From contig NW_024881998.1 in the NCBI RefSeq assembly GCF_019059575.1, positions 1 through 64,000 of the forward strand: DNA of 64,000 bases. The letters are read 5' to 3'. The position numbers and the translations under genes are program-made. The DNA is from Amphibalanus amphitrite (taxonomy: Eukaryota; Arthropoda; Thecostraca; Balanomorpha; Balanidae). The notes beneath the pieces were generated by a model. The model was not told where the DNA came from. It worked only from the letters and a program-made list of their open reading frames with translations, and made no database searches. Every line of letters starts with the position of its first letter. The first letter of the stretch is position 1. Positions 13,902 to 26,334 of this stretch are shown piece after piece.

Positions 13902-14754
13902 TCCCCCGCGATTGTGCAATCATACATGATTGTTACCGAGGAGCATATTTTTATCATTTTTGTTAAACAGACCATCAGTTATGATTAAAATAGTTGAGTG
14001 CATGCCTGTTTTATCTTACTCAGGATAACATATGATCACATCGGTAGTGTTGTGAAAGCCGGCCGGCTAGAAACGCTTGGAGCACTTTGACCACCTCGCC
14101 CCGTTACGGCAAATAACGAGGCGAGGTACCGGTGCCCCATGTCAGCACGTTTCGCTGCAATATCCGCCCGGATGATCTAATTGATAACTTGATTATTGTC
14201 TCGCCAGTCCCACTGCAGGGGAAGAGAACCGTCATGCGATTGCCCAACGTGTTCCTATAGGTCGCATTAGAAACAGCACTGCTCACGACACAATCTGACA
14301 AAGGAGCTACGAGTTCCAGTTCAGTTGTTCTTCGGCTTTCTATATTTGGTGGCGGTTACTTTTACTGGGACGCGATAGCGCTCGGGAGCATGGCTCTGTC
14401 AAAGGGTAGGTCTAACGAGCGCATTGGCGCGCGCCAACAGCCGATCTCTATTAGTCGAAGCACACATCACCAAAATAAATTGAACGCTTTATGCAACGTG
14501 TCACCGGCTTCCCGGCAGCCTGGGTCGCTTTCTCCGCCGACCCGGGTCAGGTCGGGAGGGAGGGGCGCCGATGTTGCAGCACTGTCTGCCCATGGTGACC
14601 GGTCCTGGTGGGCTGACCCCCCCCCCCCTCCACCCCCTCCCCCGGCACGGCCCACCGCGATGGGGAGGAGGGACTCCCGTCCCGTGCCCGGCTGACAGGG
14701 CGGTGCCCCCGACCAAAAACTGACCGTCGACGAAAGTGGTCGCGCGGGCGCCGG
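13902..14754. other. Non-coding segment, nothing recognised
   Basis: No gene recognised. The GC-rich part near 14500-14700 contains C-runs and short overlapping frames. Confidence 0.4.
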
Positions 14755-14795
14755 TTTTTCGGCCGTCGAGCCGTTATCGTCGCGGCCGACGACAC
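14755..14795 (+). repeat. 41-bp perfect repeat, copy 2
   Basis: Identical to 13861-13901, 894 bases downstream of it in the same orientation. Confidence 0.85.
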
Positions 14796-14853
14796 CCCGC
14801 CGCCCCACCCCCGCCCCTGGTGACGAGGTCGATGGACGTGACGACATATCATC

Positions 14854-15353
14854 AGTGAGGCCCGGCAGGCGCGGATACAAGGGGGGGGGGCCATGGGGGC
14901 CATGGCCCCCCCCTTGGCCGATTTTTTTCAAAAATAAAATAAAAAGTTAAAAAGTTAAAAAGCTGAAAAGGGGGCCTCCTGAAAATAAAGTGGCCGAAAT
15001 CCGATGAGTTTTTTTTTTAACCTACCCACTTAGTTATTTCTTAGAAGACTAGCTGAGAAGACTTCTTTGTTAGAAGATTGGTAAAGCTTTTCATAACTTG
15101 GAGGTCTCTTATACTCACAGAGATGACCACTTTTACAGGGCCTCCTGACCTGCACAGAGGGCCTCCAAGCCTGCACAGATGTTGAGATGTTGCCTGAACA
15201 GCTAGATAAGCTCAATAGACGCAGTTTTTTTTTTGGGGGGGGGGCCAACAAGTGGGAAGATGGGGCCTCCAACAGGTGGGATTATGGGGGGGGGCCTCCT
15301 GGTTTCTAATGGCCCCTCCCTTGGAGATTTTCTGGATCCGCCCCTGAGTGAGG
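14854..15353. mobile_element. hAT-like MITE with G/C homopolymer ends
   Basis: AGTGAGG occurs at 14854-14860 and 15347-15353, consistent with a target duplication close to the 8 bp typical of hAT elements. The ends carry CAGGCGCGGATACA on the left and the reverse complement of CAGGGGCGGATCCAG on the right, an imperfect terminal inverted repeat. Inside are G-run/C-run hairpins (about 14880-14913) and repeated GGGCCTCCTG or GGGCCTCCA words. There is no transposase. Superfamily assignment is moderate because the left boundary is imprecise by about 4 bases. Confidence 0.6.
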
Positions 15354-17270
15354 GGGGGGCGCCTGATTGACGCTGTGACAAGGTGGACAATGGACATGCG
15401 CGTGTGAGATGTTGACCCGATGTTGAAAGCCACCGGTCCAGTGTTTGCCAACTGTCTCACGCGCGTGCCGACCGTTCGAGTCGCTATAGCGGTGGTCATT
15501 ATGGGCAATGTGCCGGCGCGTGCCTCCTTTTTATTGTAATCTCAGAGCAAAATGAATATTTTGAAACAATGTTCGGGCAAAAATCTGCAAGTGTGCCTCC
15601 CTGCGAGAAAAATGCATTTTGTGATAATGAAGCGCAACAATCATTAGCATGGCTATGTGTGCACTGTGCAGTAGCCCATTGAAGTGCTTTGAACACCAAT
15701 ATGATATGACACTGTCTTATGCATGATAAAGTTACAGCATCATCGAGATAAAATCATTGCTGTGTCTCCCTTCATTTTGATGACCATATTCGTCAGGACA
15801 GTTATCGATCAATTTAGGCTACTTTATTAGCAATTCTTCAATGTAATGCCTTACATAATGTTTCAGTGTGATATGAATACCAATTTTGCACTACAGGCGC
15901 TAACGTAAATATTTTACCATTACCAGCCTCATGGCCCATATCGTATACTTTCACTGCTGAAAGGTTTAATATTACTCTGATATTGATATGCAGATTCACC
16001 ACTTTAATTGGGCCACCTCGACATATTGAATAAAATTAATGATAGGCCCCTGGCCTGACCACCAAAATATGCCATGTAATATAATGACGTAAGACTCTAT
16101 TTAGAGTGTAGGTACCGAAGCAATGCCTCTAGAACATCCAATGAACACCGGATACCTCTTAGATACACATAACACAAATTTGTATTTGTATGCATGTAGT
16201 GTAAGAAGACCAAAACAAACGGAAATTCTCCCTTTATTATCCATCTAGCCACCCTAAAAGCGGTAATTTTCGACCGCCTACTCATCACCACCATTTTAGT
16301 GCAGACGATGAGCGAATTCTTGGCACGTCTTTGTTGTTAATTGATTGCATGTCCCGTGGTCCATTAGAGCTGCCGGAGTGCAGTTGCTGCCACCGAGGAA
16401 GACATTAGAATGCAGGGCGGTGGCGGCCGTCCGCGCCCGCGCTGCCCCCTCGACGCTCCCGGCCCAGAGGCGACCGGCCGACGACCAGCGACGACCTGCA
16501 GCCGGACGACGCGCCGGCTGCTCCGTCCTCGGACACGCAATTAACCCGTACAGACATTAGTGCTCGTCATTGTCTGCGCCGGGAACATGTGCAGCAACAA
16601 ATTGCATGACTGATTGGAGGCCCAGTGTGGGCAATTATTCATAATTGGGTCGTACTTTAGCACACTGTCGAGTGCAAAGGTGGTGGGAGTCCTCCTGACA
16701 GTGATTTTGTTTTCTGAAGAACAAACACTGTCTGCGGCTGCCCTGAATACATTCAATCGTTTCTTACATTATTTAGAAATGACCTAGTATTCGAGCTAAA
16801 ATGTTATTCGTGTAGCACGTGGGGAATGATATGGGTAAATTCAAGACTGTAATTAGAGCATAGCAAATATGATGGGGTTTTATGTGTTTTTATTGTTACA
16901 TCCTATTACATCTTATTATTTATATGGGTTTTTATGATATATCAAACGTTGTTGATGATAAAGGACTCTTTCGAAACTGTCGTTGCCAAGTTAACAGACC
17001 TCGCGGGTTTCCCTTTCCATATATAAGTCTATTTCTTTCTGGGCCATGTGATGGATAAAGGTCACAGTTTACACATTTTTACACAACAGCTCTTGTGTGC
17101 ACGTGACGTAATTAGAGGACATCAGTTGACCGACTTCATCGCCTGGCCCCACCTATATTTAACTAGCTGGATGCTGATTGCGTAGCTCCGCGGTCCTCAG
17201 ATCCATCTTCTCACGCCACCGCTCACACTGCCCACACTTCATCTCGTTAGCTGTCTTTTGCGGTTCACCG
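15354..17270. other. Non-coding segment, nothing recognised
   Basis: Mostly AT-richer DNA with a small GC-rich island near 16340-16550. No gene or structural RNA recognised. Confidence 0.4.
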
Positions 17271-17460
17271 AGTCTAGCTGACGAACTCCTAACTCCGAAT
17301 AGCGGATGACTCCTTGACGAAATATGAGTTACGTCTCACTGTACTTACATAACTCCGCGTAAAGGCTAACCCGTACTTTATAACTCTGAATGGTGGCTAG
17401 CTACATACATCATGATTCTGAGCACATAACTCCTCGTGGTAAATGACTACACTTGTATTT
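17271..17460. repeat. Degenerate TAACTCC-anchored repeat
   Basis: The word TAACTCC (once TAACTCT), followed by GG(C/T)TA-like or ATGACT-like words, recurs near 17289, 17351, 17381 and 17427. Spacing is uneven and substitutions are many. It is either a decayed minisatellite or a cluster of similar sites. Confidence 0.35.
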
Positions 17461-19123
17461 CCGTGCGTCGATTGACACCAGCTAACTGTAGCGCCGAATC
17501 AACCTGTCTAGCTCCAAGCTCCCTCGACTGCTAATGGGCCGGGAGTGGCTCCGTCCGGTCGGCAGTCGGTCTGTCGGAGGCGGCGCTCGTGAGACGACCT
17601 GTGGTGACGGGCTGCACGCACTCCTCAGTCAGCTCGGCGGCCCCTGCTGCTGCCGGAGACGGGGCGCACGCGCCGACCCTGCCCCCGCGGCGACCCCCGG
17701 GGCAGATGGGGTGGATGGGAGGCAGTGGAGGCTGGGCTGGGCCGTGCTGAGAGGAGAGGAACGGATAGGTTGAGAGATGATGGCAGAGAACGAATCTGGG
17801 TATTGGGAAACGTTAGAGGGCTGGTGGCTGAATGACAATGTAAGACAGGCACCATGGACTAAAGGTTAGCCAAAGAATTAAACATATATGAATATTCCGC
17901 CCATAAAACGTTTTTTTCTCGCAAAGAATCAAACCGTGCTGGTTACGGTTGTTTTAGTGTCATTTTGCTCCTGTGTCAGGTATATCAAGCAAAAATGAAC
18001 AGAATTACCTGCCTGCACCATTCGAATCCAGCGTTGGCTGCGATGATAGCCAGGCGCTAGTGAGACGCTGTCTTTGAATTGTATTGTGATTCGAATATAA
18101 TGACTTCATACAGTGGTAACGGGTCGCCCGAAGCAGCTCTTGGAGGTGCCGATTTGCAACTGCTCAAATGGGACTATAACGCAGAACCGCTAGTTAGCTA
18201 AGCGATCACGCCAAGGCGGGCTGTCATACGAATTAATCTCCACAATTACGCGTGATGGCCGACCACTGAAGGTCCATCAGAGATATCACTAAGTGCGCTA
18301 TTATTAGATCGCCTTGCGAAACGGCGCAGTATCTATAGCCGCGCGGCCGCGGGTAATCGGCGGATTTCAGTCCGGTGGCTGTGTCGGTGGTGACCGGCAC
18401 GGCCCGGCCGCGCGGCAGGTGATATCCGGTGACCCATATCGTGTCCGTGCCGCCGGCCCCCTCCCGGCACGACCGCGCCCGCCAGCGGCCCCTTGCGCGG
18501 CAACCATTGATGGATGCCGCGCGGCAACAATCGACAATCATCCGCCGCCCCAAACACCAATATTTAACTCCTAATCAAGTGGTGCTCATTAACGGCGACT
18601 CTGGCGGTCCACAATAGCGCGGCCCCGCCCCTGTGGCGGTCATGAGCCCCCCCCCTCCTGCCCCTCACCTGCCCCCTCCCCCGCCCCCGCCCAGCACGGA
18701 GGCTGTGCACAGCAGTCAGCACAATAGCGGCGGCGGCCCCGCCCCGGTCATCCGTCCATCTACTCCACTCTATTCCACTCCACTCTACTCCACTCTACTC
18801 TACTCCGACCGGGGTGTGTCCTCGGCCGCCGGCGGTGCCCTCCCCGACCCAGATCTCATGACGCTGCCTCATCGACGCGTCCACCGCGCCTCCGCCGGAC
18901 ACCGAGCCGGTGAAAGTGGTCACCGGGCCATCAACCGGGCACTTTTTGTGCCCGCCGCGGCCCGAGAGGATTTTTTCCGTGTCGCCGATGCCCCGTCCGT
19001 GTTGGTGTGGCAGGTGGCTCGTGCCGTGCGCCGGTGGGTGGGCGCCCCGGGGCGCCCCGAGGCGCTCCGGGGGCGTCTCTGGGCGTCTTGTGTCACTCTT
19101 ATACCTCGATAAGGAACTCTCTG
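17461..19123. other. Non-coding segment with a CTACTC minisatellite
   Basis: No gene recognised. A short repeat of CTACTCCACT and TATTCCACT units lies at 18759-18806. The long frames around 18630-19110 are GC-driven and overlap on both strands. Confidence 0.45.
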
Positions 19124-19330
19124 CACTCAGAAAACACTTTGAGAACATTTTTGAATAAGGGCTCATATGAGTGCCAAAACAGGGCTCAAATCTGTATGAT
19201 TTTAAAATCGGGATCAGTTAGGCGCCCTTTTCGGGCTCAAAGTACATTAGCCCCGAAAGCGGCATCAGTTCGTCTTCCTTTTCGGGCTCAATTCGAGCTG
19301 CGTTTTAGGGCTCCATACGACATTCCGCCA
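19124..19330. repeat. GGGCTCA repeat-bearing remnant, left copy
   Basis: Starts CACTCAGAAAACACT and holds GGGCTCA at about 19157, 19184, 19232 and 19285, plus GTACATTAGCCCCGAAA. The same vocabulary appears in inverted arrangement at 28785-29093. This suggests either the two ends of one old interval or two copies of one repeat family. Confidence 0.45.
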
Positions 19331-19690
19331 TTCCGTCTTTTGCTGTTTTCAGTGCTATGTGTTGGTGTACCTACCGCCGTGATTTCAAAATGAATGGTAA
19401 GTTATTAGTTATCAGTTATCGCTATCTTTTAGAAAAAATCAAGATGTTGATGCTCATGCCATTTTAATCCCTTATCAATTAAAATTGTGGTGGCATTTGT
19501 TCAGAAAAGGTCTGATCTACAATTGTGGCGCCGTTGATACGAATACGCACGGGTTTGATTATTCGTTTTTCTTGTATTTGCGCCACATGAAAGCATCATA
19601 TCTGGATTCAGGATGTCAAATAGTGTAAGAATGTGCAAAAATTTTGTCTGGTTCTTCGTGATGATGTGATTGAAGCAATGCTTTCAAGGG
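19331..19690. other. Non-coding AT-rich segment
   Basis: No gene or repeat recognised before the tandem array. Confidence 0.4.
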
Positions 19691-20573
19691 TAGGTAAGGA
19701 TTTTGTTACTTGTTCGTAATGGTTATCTTGATGCTCAACTAAAATTAATCCTAACCTTGCCTACTAACCTATTAAGTTAAACTTAGTACCAATACCTACC
19801 AACCTACAACCTATTTGGATCTTTCATATACTTATAACATGCTGCTGCTTCTGCTAACATGCTGCGGAATGCTGGTTGACATGATGGAATGCTGGTATGA
19901 CAGTGTTCCATGTTTCAGAATTTTAGGTGAATAACCACACATGATGGGGAAAATGTTTTCATCCTAAAAATATGACAAGTGGCTTTATTTCATCTTTGCT
20001 AAAAAAATATGTCAAAAGTTTGATTCAACAGCCAGCTGCCAGGTTACGCATGACTTGACAGTTGATGCATCTACTCTACATCATTTCATTTCAGATCCTG
20101 TGAAGGTTCTGACAAAATCTGAGGTAAAAATGGCATTATGCAGTTTTGCGGAAAGACTAAATCTATCTCATTTTGTCTTCAGATTTTTTTTTATTGGGAC
20201 ACCCAATTGAAATCCAATTTTAGAACACTGTGACACCATGCCTGTGTGCCAAGTAAGAGGAAGGGTCTACAAGTATACATCAAGATAACCAATTATGGAC
20301 AAGTTGAGACTTGAGTCATGAGCTCTTATTTGTGGTTACAATACCTTCAACTGCATGATTTTGCACAACTTCCATACAGGCATCCAGACTGGAAAAGGTT
20401 CAAGTCCATACTTATTCTGGTGCTTGAATATGGCAGTTCAAAGATGGAAGGCATATGATGCTACAAAATGAAAAAAATAATTCAACTTACAAAAAATAGG
20501 TATTCATATCTATCCTAAACTAAACTAACCTAAACTTACCTAACCTAATCCAACCCAACCCAACCACCCCAAC

Positions 20574-20656
20574 CAGCCCAGCCCAGCCCAACCCAGCCCA
20601 GCCCAGCCCAGCCCAGCCCAGCCCAGCCCAGCCCAGCCCAGCCCAACCCAACCCAA
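20574..20656 (+). repeat. CAGCC pentamer array, unit 1
   Basis: About 14 GCCCA/ACCCA pentamers. They are preceded by degenerate CTAAC/CTAAA words (20515-20560), so a 5-base rhythm continues for about 140 bases. Confidence 0.9.
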
Positions 20657-21022
20657 AACATACAGTCTAAAACCTAGAGCTAAAACCTGCAGCCCAAACT
20701 GGAAAACATCCATATGGTACGCCGGACGCCCGTGAAGCCGTCATGCGCCGAAGTTCGGCGCAAGCTATTTTGCAATTTGCGCTGAAATTTCTGCATTATT
20801 TGCGCCGAAGGTTAGTGCCCTTTTGCGTCAAAATTAAGCCACTTATACAAAAAGCACGTTTACATCTGCTGGCCAAGGTTTTATAAACCAGACAGAACGC
20901 TCTGGGCCTTAACCACTCCTGACTCCCATGTTTGAGCGTCCAAATTAGTTGATGTTTCCATGGAAGCTGAATACCACAATACGTGTAGCGCACTGTAGCA
21001 TCGTGCCGTGAAATAAGGCTCG

Positions 21023-21993
21023 TAAGGTGCCTAATTAGCGACCCTTTCCGATTTGCGACCTACCTCCCTACAGAAAAACTGGCAGGAGAAAACGGGGTAA
21101 AAATATCGTCAAAAGGTCAGCCATACCTTGGTTATCAAATTAAATTATTTTCCGGTCGTCGATGTTTCTGGTGGGACGTTTCAGGTGAGTTTAAATAAAA
21201 ATGACGAGTTTCTTATTCAAAACGTGTGTGTTTGGGCCCTCTCTGATGAAAAACGATGCACATTAGGATGATGCACCTTTTTTATTCTGAATCGACGTTC
21301 CTTCTTCAATTGATTGCCGTTTTCCGATAGTGAATCGCTCAACTGTGCACAGCATGGCGGTTAAAAATGTGTCGCAACTCATATTTCCTATTTGCGCCTG
21401 ACATGGTCGCAAATAGCTCAAGAAGGGAAAGAAAGGGGAAAGAGAGAAATGAACATGAGGTGTTGCTGAGGCTTGCAATGTGTGGCAGGGGATGCCAAAT
21501 GTCGTCACCGACTGCAGGGGTGCCGAATTCAGCGCGGACCTCGAATATCATACGAGATAGCCCGCAAAATTTGGGTTTCCGCCTTCTTTTCGCCTTTCGG
21601 TGCATCACGTGATCAGTTTTTACTTCCGTAAATATGTTGGATAAACGTTCCTGTTCGAGTGATTGAGTGCTTTGCGTAAAGGTTACCTTTTTGAGATCAT
21701 ATTTCATCTTTTCAGGCGTCGCATTTTTTGCCATTTTTAATATGGGGAAACCCATAGACTTATTAGCGACCCTCCCCGGTCGCTAATCGGGAAGAGTTCC
21801 CTATTAGCGTTTTTTGCAATGGTTTGCCAAAATGCTCACTACAAATAAGTTAGTGAATATTGGGGCAGAAAATGGCTATATTTTAATAGAAAAATGAACG
21901 GTCTATCCGAAAATCAAGCCAGTAATACAGTGGCACCCACAGAGCGTGAGCAATGACGGTTCAAATTAAGGGGGTCGCTAATTAGGCACCTTA
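21023..21993. mobile_element. TA-flanked inverted-repeat element (B), copy 1
   Basis: The terminal inverted repeats AGGTGCCTAATTAGCGACCC match perfectly at both ends (21025-21044 and the reverse complement ending at 21991). TA at 21023-21024 and 21992-21993 fits a TA target duplication. Subterminal TTAGCGACC words recur, including a palindrome near 21763-21790. A 138-codon minus-strand frame (21755-21339) is Lys/Arg-rich in the middle. It matches no transposase that I know, so this is probably a non-autonomous element. Confidence 0.75.
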
Positions 21994-22879
21994 CCCTAGG
22001 TAAGGATTTTGTTACTTGTTCGTAATGGTTATCTTGATGCTCAACTAAAATTAATCCTAACCTTGCCTACTAACCTATTAAGTTAAACTTAGTACCAATA
22101 CCTACCAACCTACAACCTATTTGGATCTTTCATATACTTATAACATGCTGCTGCTTCTGCTAACATGCTGCGGAATGCTGGTTGACATGATGGAATGCTG
22201 GTATGACAGTGTTCCATGTTTCAGAATTTTAGGTGAATAACCACACATGATGGGGAAAATGTTTTCATCCTAAAAATATGACAAGTGGCTTTATTTCATC
22301 TTTGCTAAAAAAATATGTCAAAAGTTTGATTCAACAGCCAGCTGCCAGGTTACGCATGACTTGACAGTTGATGCATCTACTCTACATCATTTCATTTCAG
22401 ATCCTGTGAAGGTTCTGACAAAATCTGAGGTAAAAATGGCATTATGCAGTTTTGCGGAAAGACTAAATCTATCTCATTTTGTCTTCAGATTTTTTTTTAT
22501 TGGGACACCCAATTGAAATCCAATTTTAGAACACTGTGACACCATGCCTGTGTGCCAAGTAAGAGGAAGGGTCTACAAGTATACATCAAGATAACCAATT
22601 ATGGACAAGTTGAGACTTGAGTCATGAGCTCTTATTTGTGGTTACAATACCTTCAACTGCATGATTTTGCACAACTTCCATACAGGCATCCAGACTGGAA
22701 AAGGTTCAAGTCCATACTTATTCTGGTGCTTGAATATGGCAGTTCAAAGATGGAAGGCATATGATGCTACAAAATGAAAAAAATAATTCAACTTACAAAA
22801 AATAGGTATTCATATCTATCCTAAACTAAACTAACCTAAACTTACCTAACCTAATCCAACCCAACCCAACCACCCCAAC

Positions 22880-22962
22880 CAGCCCAGCCCAGCCCAACCC
22901 AGCCCAGCCCAGCCCAGCCCAGCCCAGCCCAGCCCAGCCCAGCCCAGCCCAACCCAACCCAA
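22880..22962 (+). repeat. CAGCC pentamer array, unit 2
   Basis: Same array as in unit 1, shifted by 2306 bases, with no length difference seen. Confidence 0.9.
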
Positions 22963-23328
22963 AACATACAGTCTAAAACCTAGAGCTAAAACCTGCAGCC
23001 CAAACTGGAAAACATCCATATGGTACGCCGGACGCCCGTGAAGCCGTCATGCGCCGAAGTTCGGCGCAAGCTATTTTGCAATTTGCGCTGAAATTTCTGC
23101 ATTATTTGCGCCGAAGGTTAGTGCCCTTTTGCGTCAAAATTAAGCCACTTATACAAAAAGCACGTTTACATCTGCTGGCCAAGGTTTTATAAACCAGACA
23201 GAACGCTCTGGGCCTTAACCACTCCTGACTCCCATGTTTGAGCGTCCAAATTAGTTGATGTTTCCATGGAAGCTGAATACCACAATACGTGTAGCGCACT
23301 GTAGCATCGTGCCGTGAAATAAGGCTCG

Positions 23329-24299
23329 TAAGGTGCCTAATTAGCGACCCTTTCCGATTTGCGACCTACCTCCCTACAGAAAAACTGGCAGGAGAAAACG
23401 GGGTAAAAATATCGTCAAAAGGTCAGCCATACCTTGGTTATCAAATTAAATTATTTTCCGGTCGTCGATGTTTCTGGTGGGACGTTTCAGGTGAGTTTAA
23501 ATAAAAATGACGAGTTTCTTATTCAAAACGTGTGTGTTTGGGCCCTCTCTGATGAAAAACGATGCACATTAGGATGATGCACCTTTTTTATTCTGAATCG
23601 ACGTTCCTTCTTCAATTGATTGCCGTTTTCCGATAGTGAATCGCTCAACTGTGCACAGCATGGCGGTTAAAAATGTGTCGCAACTCATATTTCCTATTTG
23701 CGCCTGACATGGTCGCAAATAGCTCAAGAAGGGAAAGAAAGGGGAAAGAGAGAAATGAACATGAGGTGTTGCTGAGGCTTGCAATGTGTGGCAGGGGATG
23801 CCAAATGTCGTCACCGACTGCAGGGGTGCCGAATTCAGCGCGGACCTCGAATATCATACGAGATAGCCCGCAAAATTTGGGTTTCCGCCTTCTTTTCGCC
23901 TTTCGGTGCATCACGTGATCAGTTTTTACTTCCGTAAATATGTTGGATAAACGTTCCTGTTCGAGTGATTGAGTGCTTTGCGTAAAGGTTACCTTTTTGA
24001 GATCATATTTCATCTTTTCAGGCGTCGCATTTTTTGCCATTTTTAATATGGGGAAACCCATAGACTTATTAGCGACCCTCCCCGGTCGCTAATCGGGAAG
24101 AGTTCCCTATTAGCGTTTTTTGCAATGGTTTGCCAAAATGCTCACTACAAATAAGTTAGTGAATATTGGGGCAGAAAATGGCTATATTTTAATAGAAAAA
24201 TGAACGGTCTATCCGAAAATCAAGCCAGTAATACAGTGGCACCCACAGAGCGTGAGCAATGACGGTTCAAATTAAGGGGGTCGCTAATTAGGCACCTTA
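23329..24299. mobile_element. TA-flanked inverted-repeat element (B), copy 2
   Basis: Second copy of the element at 21023-21993, at the same position in the next tandem unit. The terminal repeats and flanking TA are the same. Confidence 0.75.
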
Positions 24300-25186
24300 C
24301 CCTAGGTAAGGATTTTGTTACTTGTTCGTAATGGTTATCTTGATGCTCAACTAAAATTAATCCTAACCTTGCCTACTAACCTATTAAGTTAAACTTAGTA
24401 CCAATACCTACCAACCTACAACCTATTTGGATCTTTCATATACTTATAACATGCTGCTGCTTCTGCTAACATGCTGCGGAATGCTGGTTGACATGATGGA
24501 ATGCTGGTATGACAGTGTTCCATGTTTCAGAATTTTAGGTGAATAACCACACATGATGGGGAAAATGTTTTCATCCTAAAAATATGACAAGTGGCTTTAT
24601 TTCATCTTTGCTAAAAAAATATGTCAAAAGTTTGATTCAACAGCCAGCTGCCAGGTTACGCATGACTTGACAGTTGATGCATCTACTCTACATCATTTCA
24701 TTTCAGATCCTGTGAAGGTTCTGACAAAATCTGAGGTAAAAATGGCATTATGCAGTTTTGCGGAAAGACTAAATCTATCTCATTTTGTCTTCAGATTTTT
24801 TTTTTTATTGGGACACCCAATTGAAATCCAATTTTAGAACACTGTGACACCATGCCTGTGTGCCAAGTAAGAGGAAGGGTCTACAAGTATACATCAAGAT
24901 AACCAATTATGGACAAGTTGAGACTTGAGTCATGAGCTCTTATTTGTGGTTACAATACCTTCAACTGCATGATTTTGCACAACTTCCATACAGGCATCCA
25001 GACTGGAAAAGGTTCAAGTCCATACTTATTCTGGTGCTTGAATATGGCAGTTCAAAGATGGAAGGCATATGATGCTACAAAATGAAAAAAATAATTCAAC
25101 TTACAAAAAATAGGTATTCATATCTATCCTAAACTAAACTAACCTAAACTTACCTAACCTAATCCAACCCAACCCAACCACCCCAA

Positions 25187-25264
25187 CCAGCCCAGCCCAG
25201 CCCAACCCAGCCCAGCCCAGCCCAGCCCAGCCCAGCCCAGCCCAGCCCAGCCCAACCCAACCCA
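25187..25264 (+). repeat. CAGCC pentamer array, unit 3 (one pentamer shorter)
   Basis: Same array as in units 1 and 2 but one pentamer shorter, with AAAACCTAC instead of AAAACATAC just downstream. It distinguishes the third copy from the others. Confidence 0.85.
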
Positions 25265-25631
25265 AAACCTACAGTCTAAAACCTAGAGCTAAAACCTGCA
25301 GCCCAAACTGGAAAACATCCATATGGTACGCCGGACGCCCGTGAAGCCGTCATGCGCCGAAGTTCGGCGCAAGCTATTTTGCAATTTGCGCTGAAATTTC
25401 TGCATTATTTGCGCCGAAGGTTAGTGCCCTTTTGCGTCAAAATTAAGCCACTTATACAAAAAGCACGTTTACATCTGCTGGCCAAGGTTTTATAAACCAG
25501 ACAGAACGCTCTGGGCCTTAACCACTCCTGACTCCCATGTTTGAGCGTCCAAATTAGTTGATGTTTCCATGGAAGCTGAATACCACAATACGTGTAGCGC
25601 ACTGTAGCATCGTGCCGTGAAATAAGGCTCG

Positions 25632-26334
25632 GGACGGAAGTTCCGGGGTCACAAAAATTGGTGTGGCGGTGTTGTCGCGGCTGGCGGGCTCCAGCAAGGG
25701 GTTTAAGTTTACGACACCACTCTTGTTTCAGGAGAGGTGTCAGCGATTCGAGACTACTTGGGCATGCGGGCAGCGGGGTCGGCGTGGCTGCCTGCGGCTG
25801 CGGCCACACATCTTGGCGTCCTGGAGGCGGAGATGCTGATGGTGGCATGAGTCATCACTGGCTGCCCGATTTCCATGCTCCAAGACTCGCCGTGAGGGCC
25901 GAGGCGGGCGTCGTGCCGATGGAGAGATGAGGAGGGATGCGCTGGCATCGCGCCATACTGGCGAAGGCGCTCTCCCTCCCGTCGGAGGACCCGCCGCGTC
26001 GTGGCGGAAGCCCCCCCCCCCCCCAACCGTGACTGAAGTCAGTGACCGGCTGGAGAGAGCGCGGGGGAGCGGTGTGGGACCACTGGAGTGGCGCTGCCCG
26101 CCGAGGCGCGCTTATCCACGAGACTGCCCCCGTAGACGCCAACAGACGGCGTCACGGTCCACCTGGACCTGCTGCCGATCGGGGCGTCCGCGACAGCGAG
26201 GAGGAGTGCTGCGGAGGCGTGACTGGGAGCGCTCCCCCAGCGTGCGACGTGGGCCTGGGTCGACGGGTCTGCGACCGGGGGAGTAATAGGAAGGCGGCGC
26301 TGGGGTCCTCACCGAGCACCCAGACAGTACAACA
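25632..26334. other. GC-rich segment after the array, no gene recognised
   Basis: Base composition changes sharply at 25632. Short fragments read like coding (for example LGVLEAEML near 25812-25838), but stops interrupt all frames. It may be part of a decayed retroelement together with the next feature. Confidence 0.3.

Larger units (their letters stand above)
19691..25631. repeat. A-B-A-B-A tandem array of 2306-bp units
   Basis: Two full units (19691-21996 and 21997-24302) appear identical wherever I compared them, with a constant 2306-base offset. A third partial unit (24303-25631) follows. Each full unit is segment A (about 1332 bp) followed by B, a 971-bp TA-flanked inverted-repeat element. 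The third unit contains A only and ends at the position where B would begin. Copy 3 differs from the others by two extra T in a poly-T run, one fewer GCCCA pentamer and at least one substitution. No gene was recognised in A. High identity means recent duplication or an assembly duplicate. Confidence 0.95.

Noticed and set aside
21339..21755. 138-codon frame as a B-element transposase
   Set aside because: Too short, with no catalytic motif. Its repetition in copy 2 is due only to the tandem duplication.
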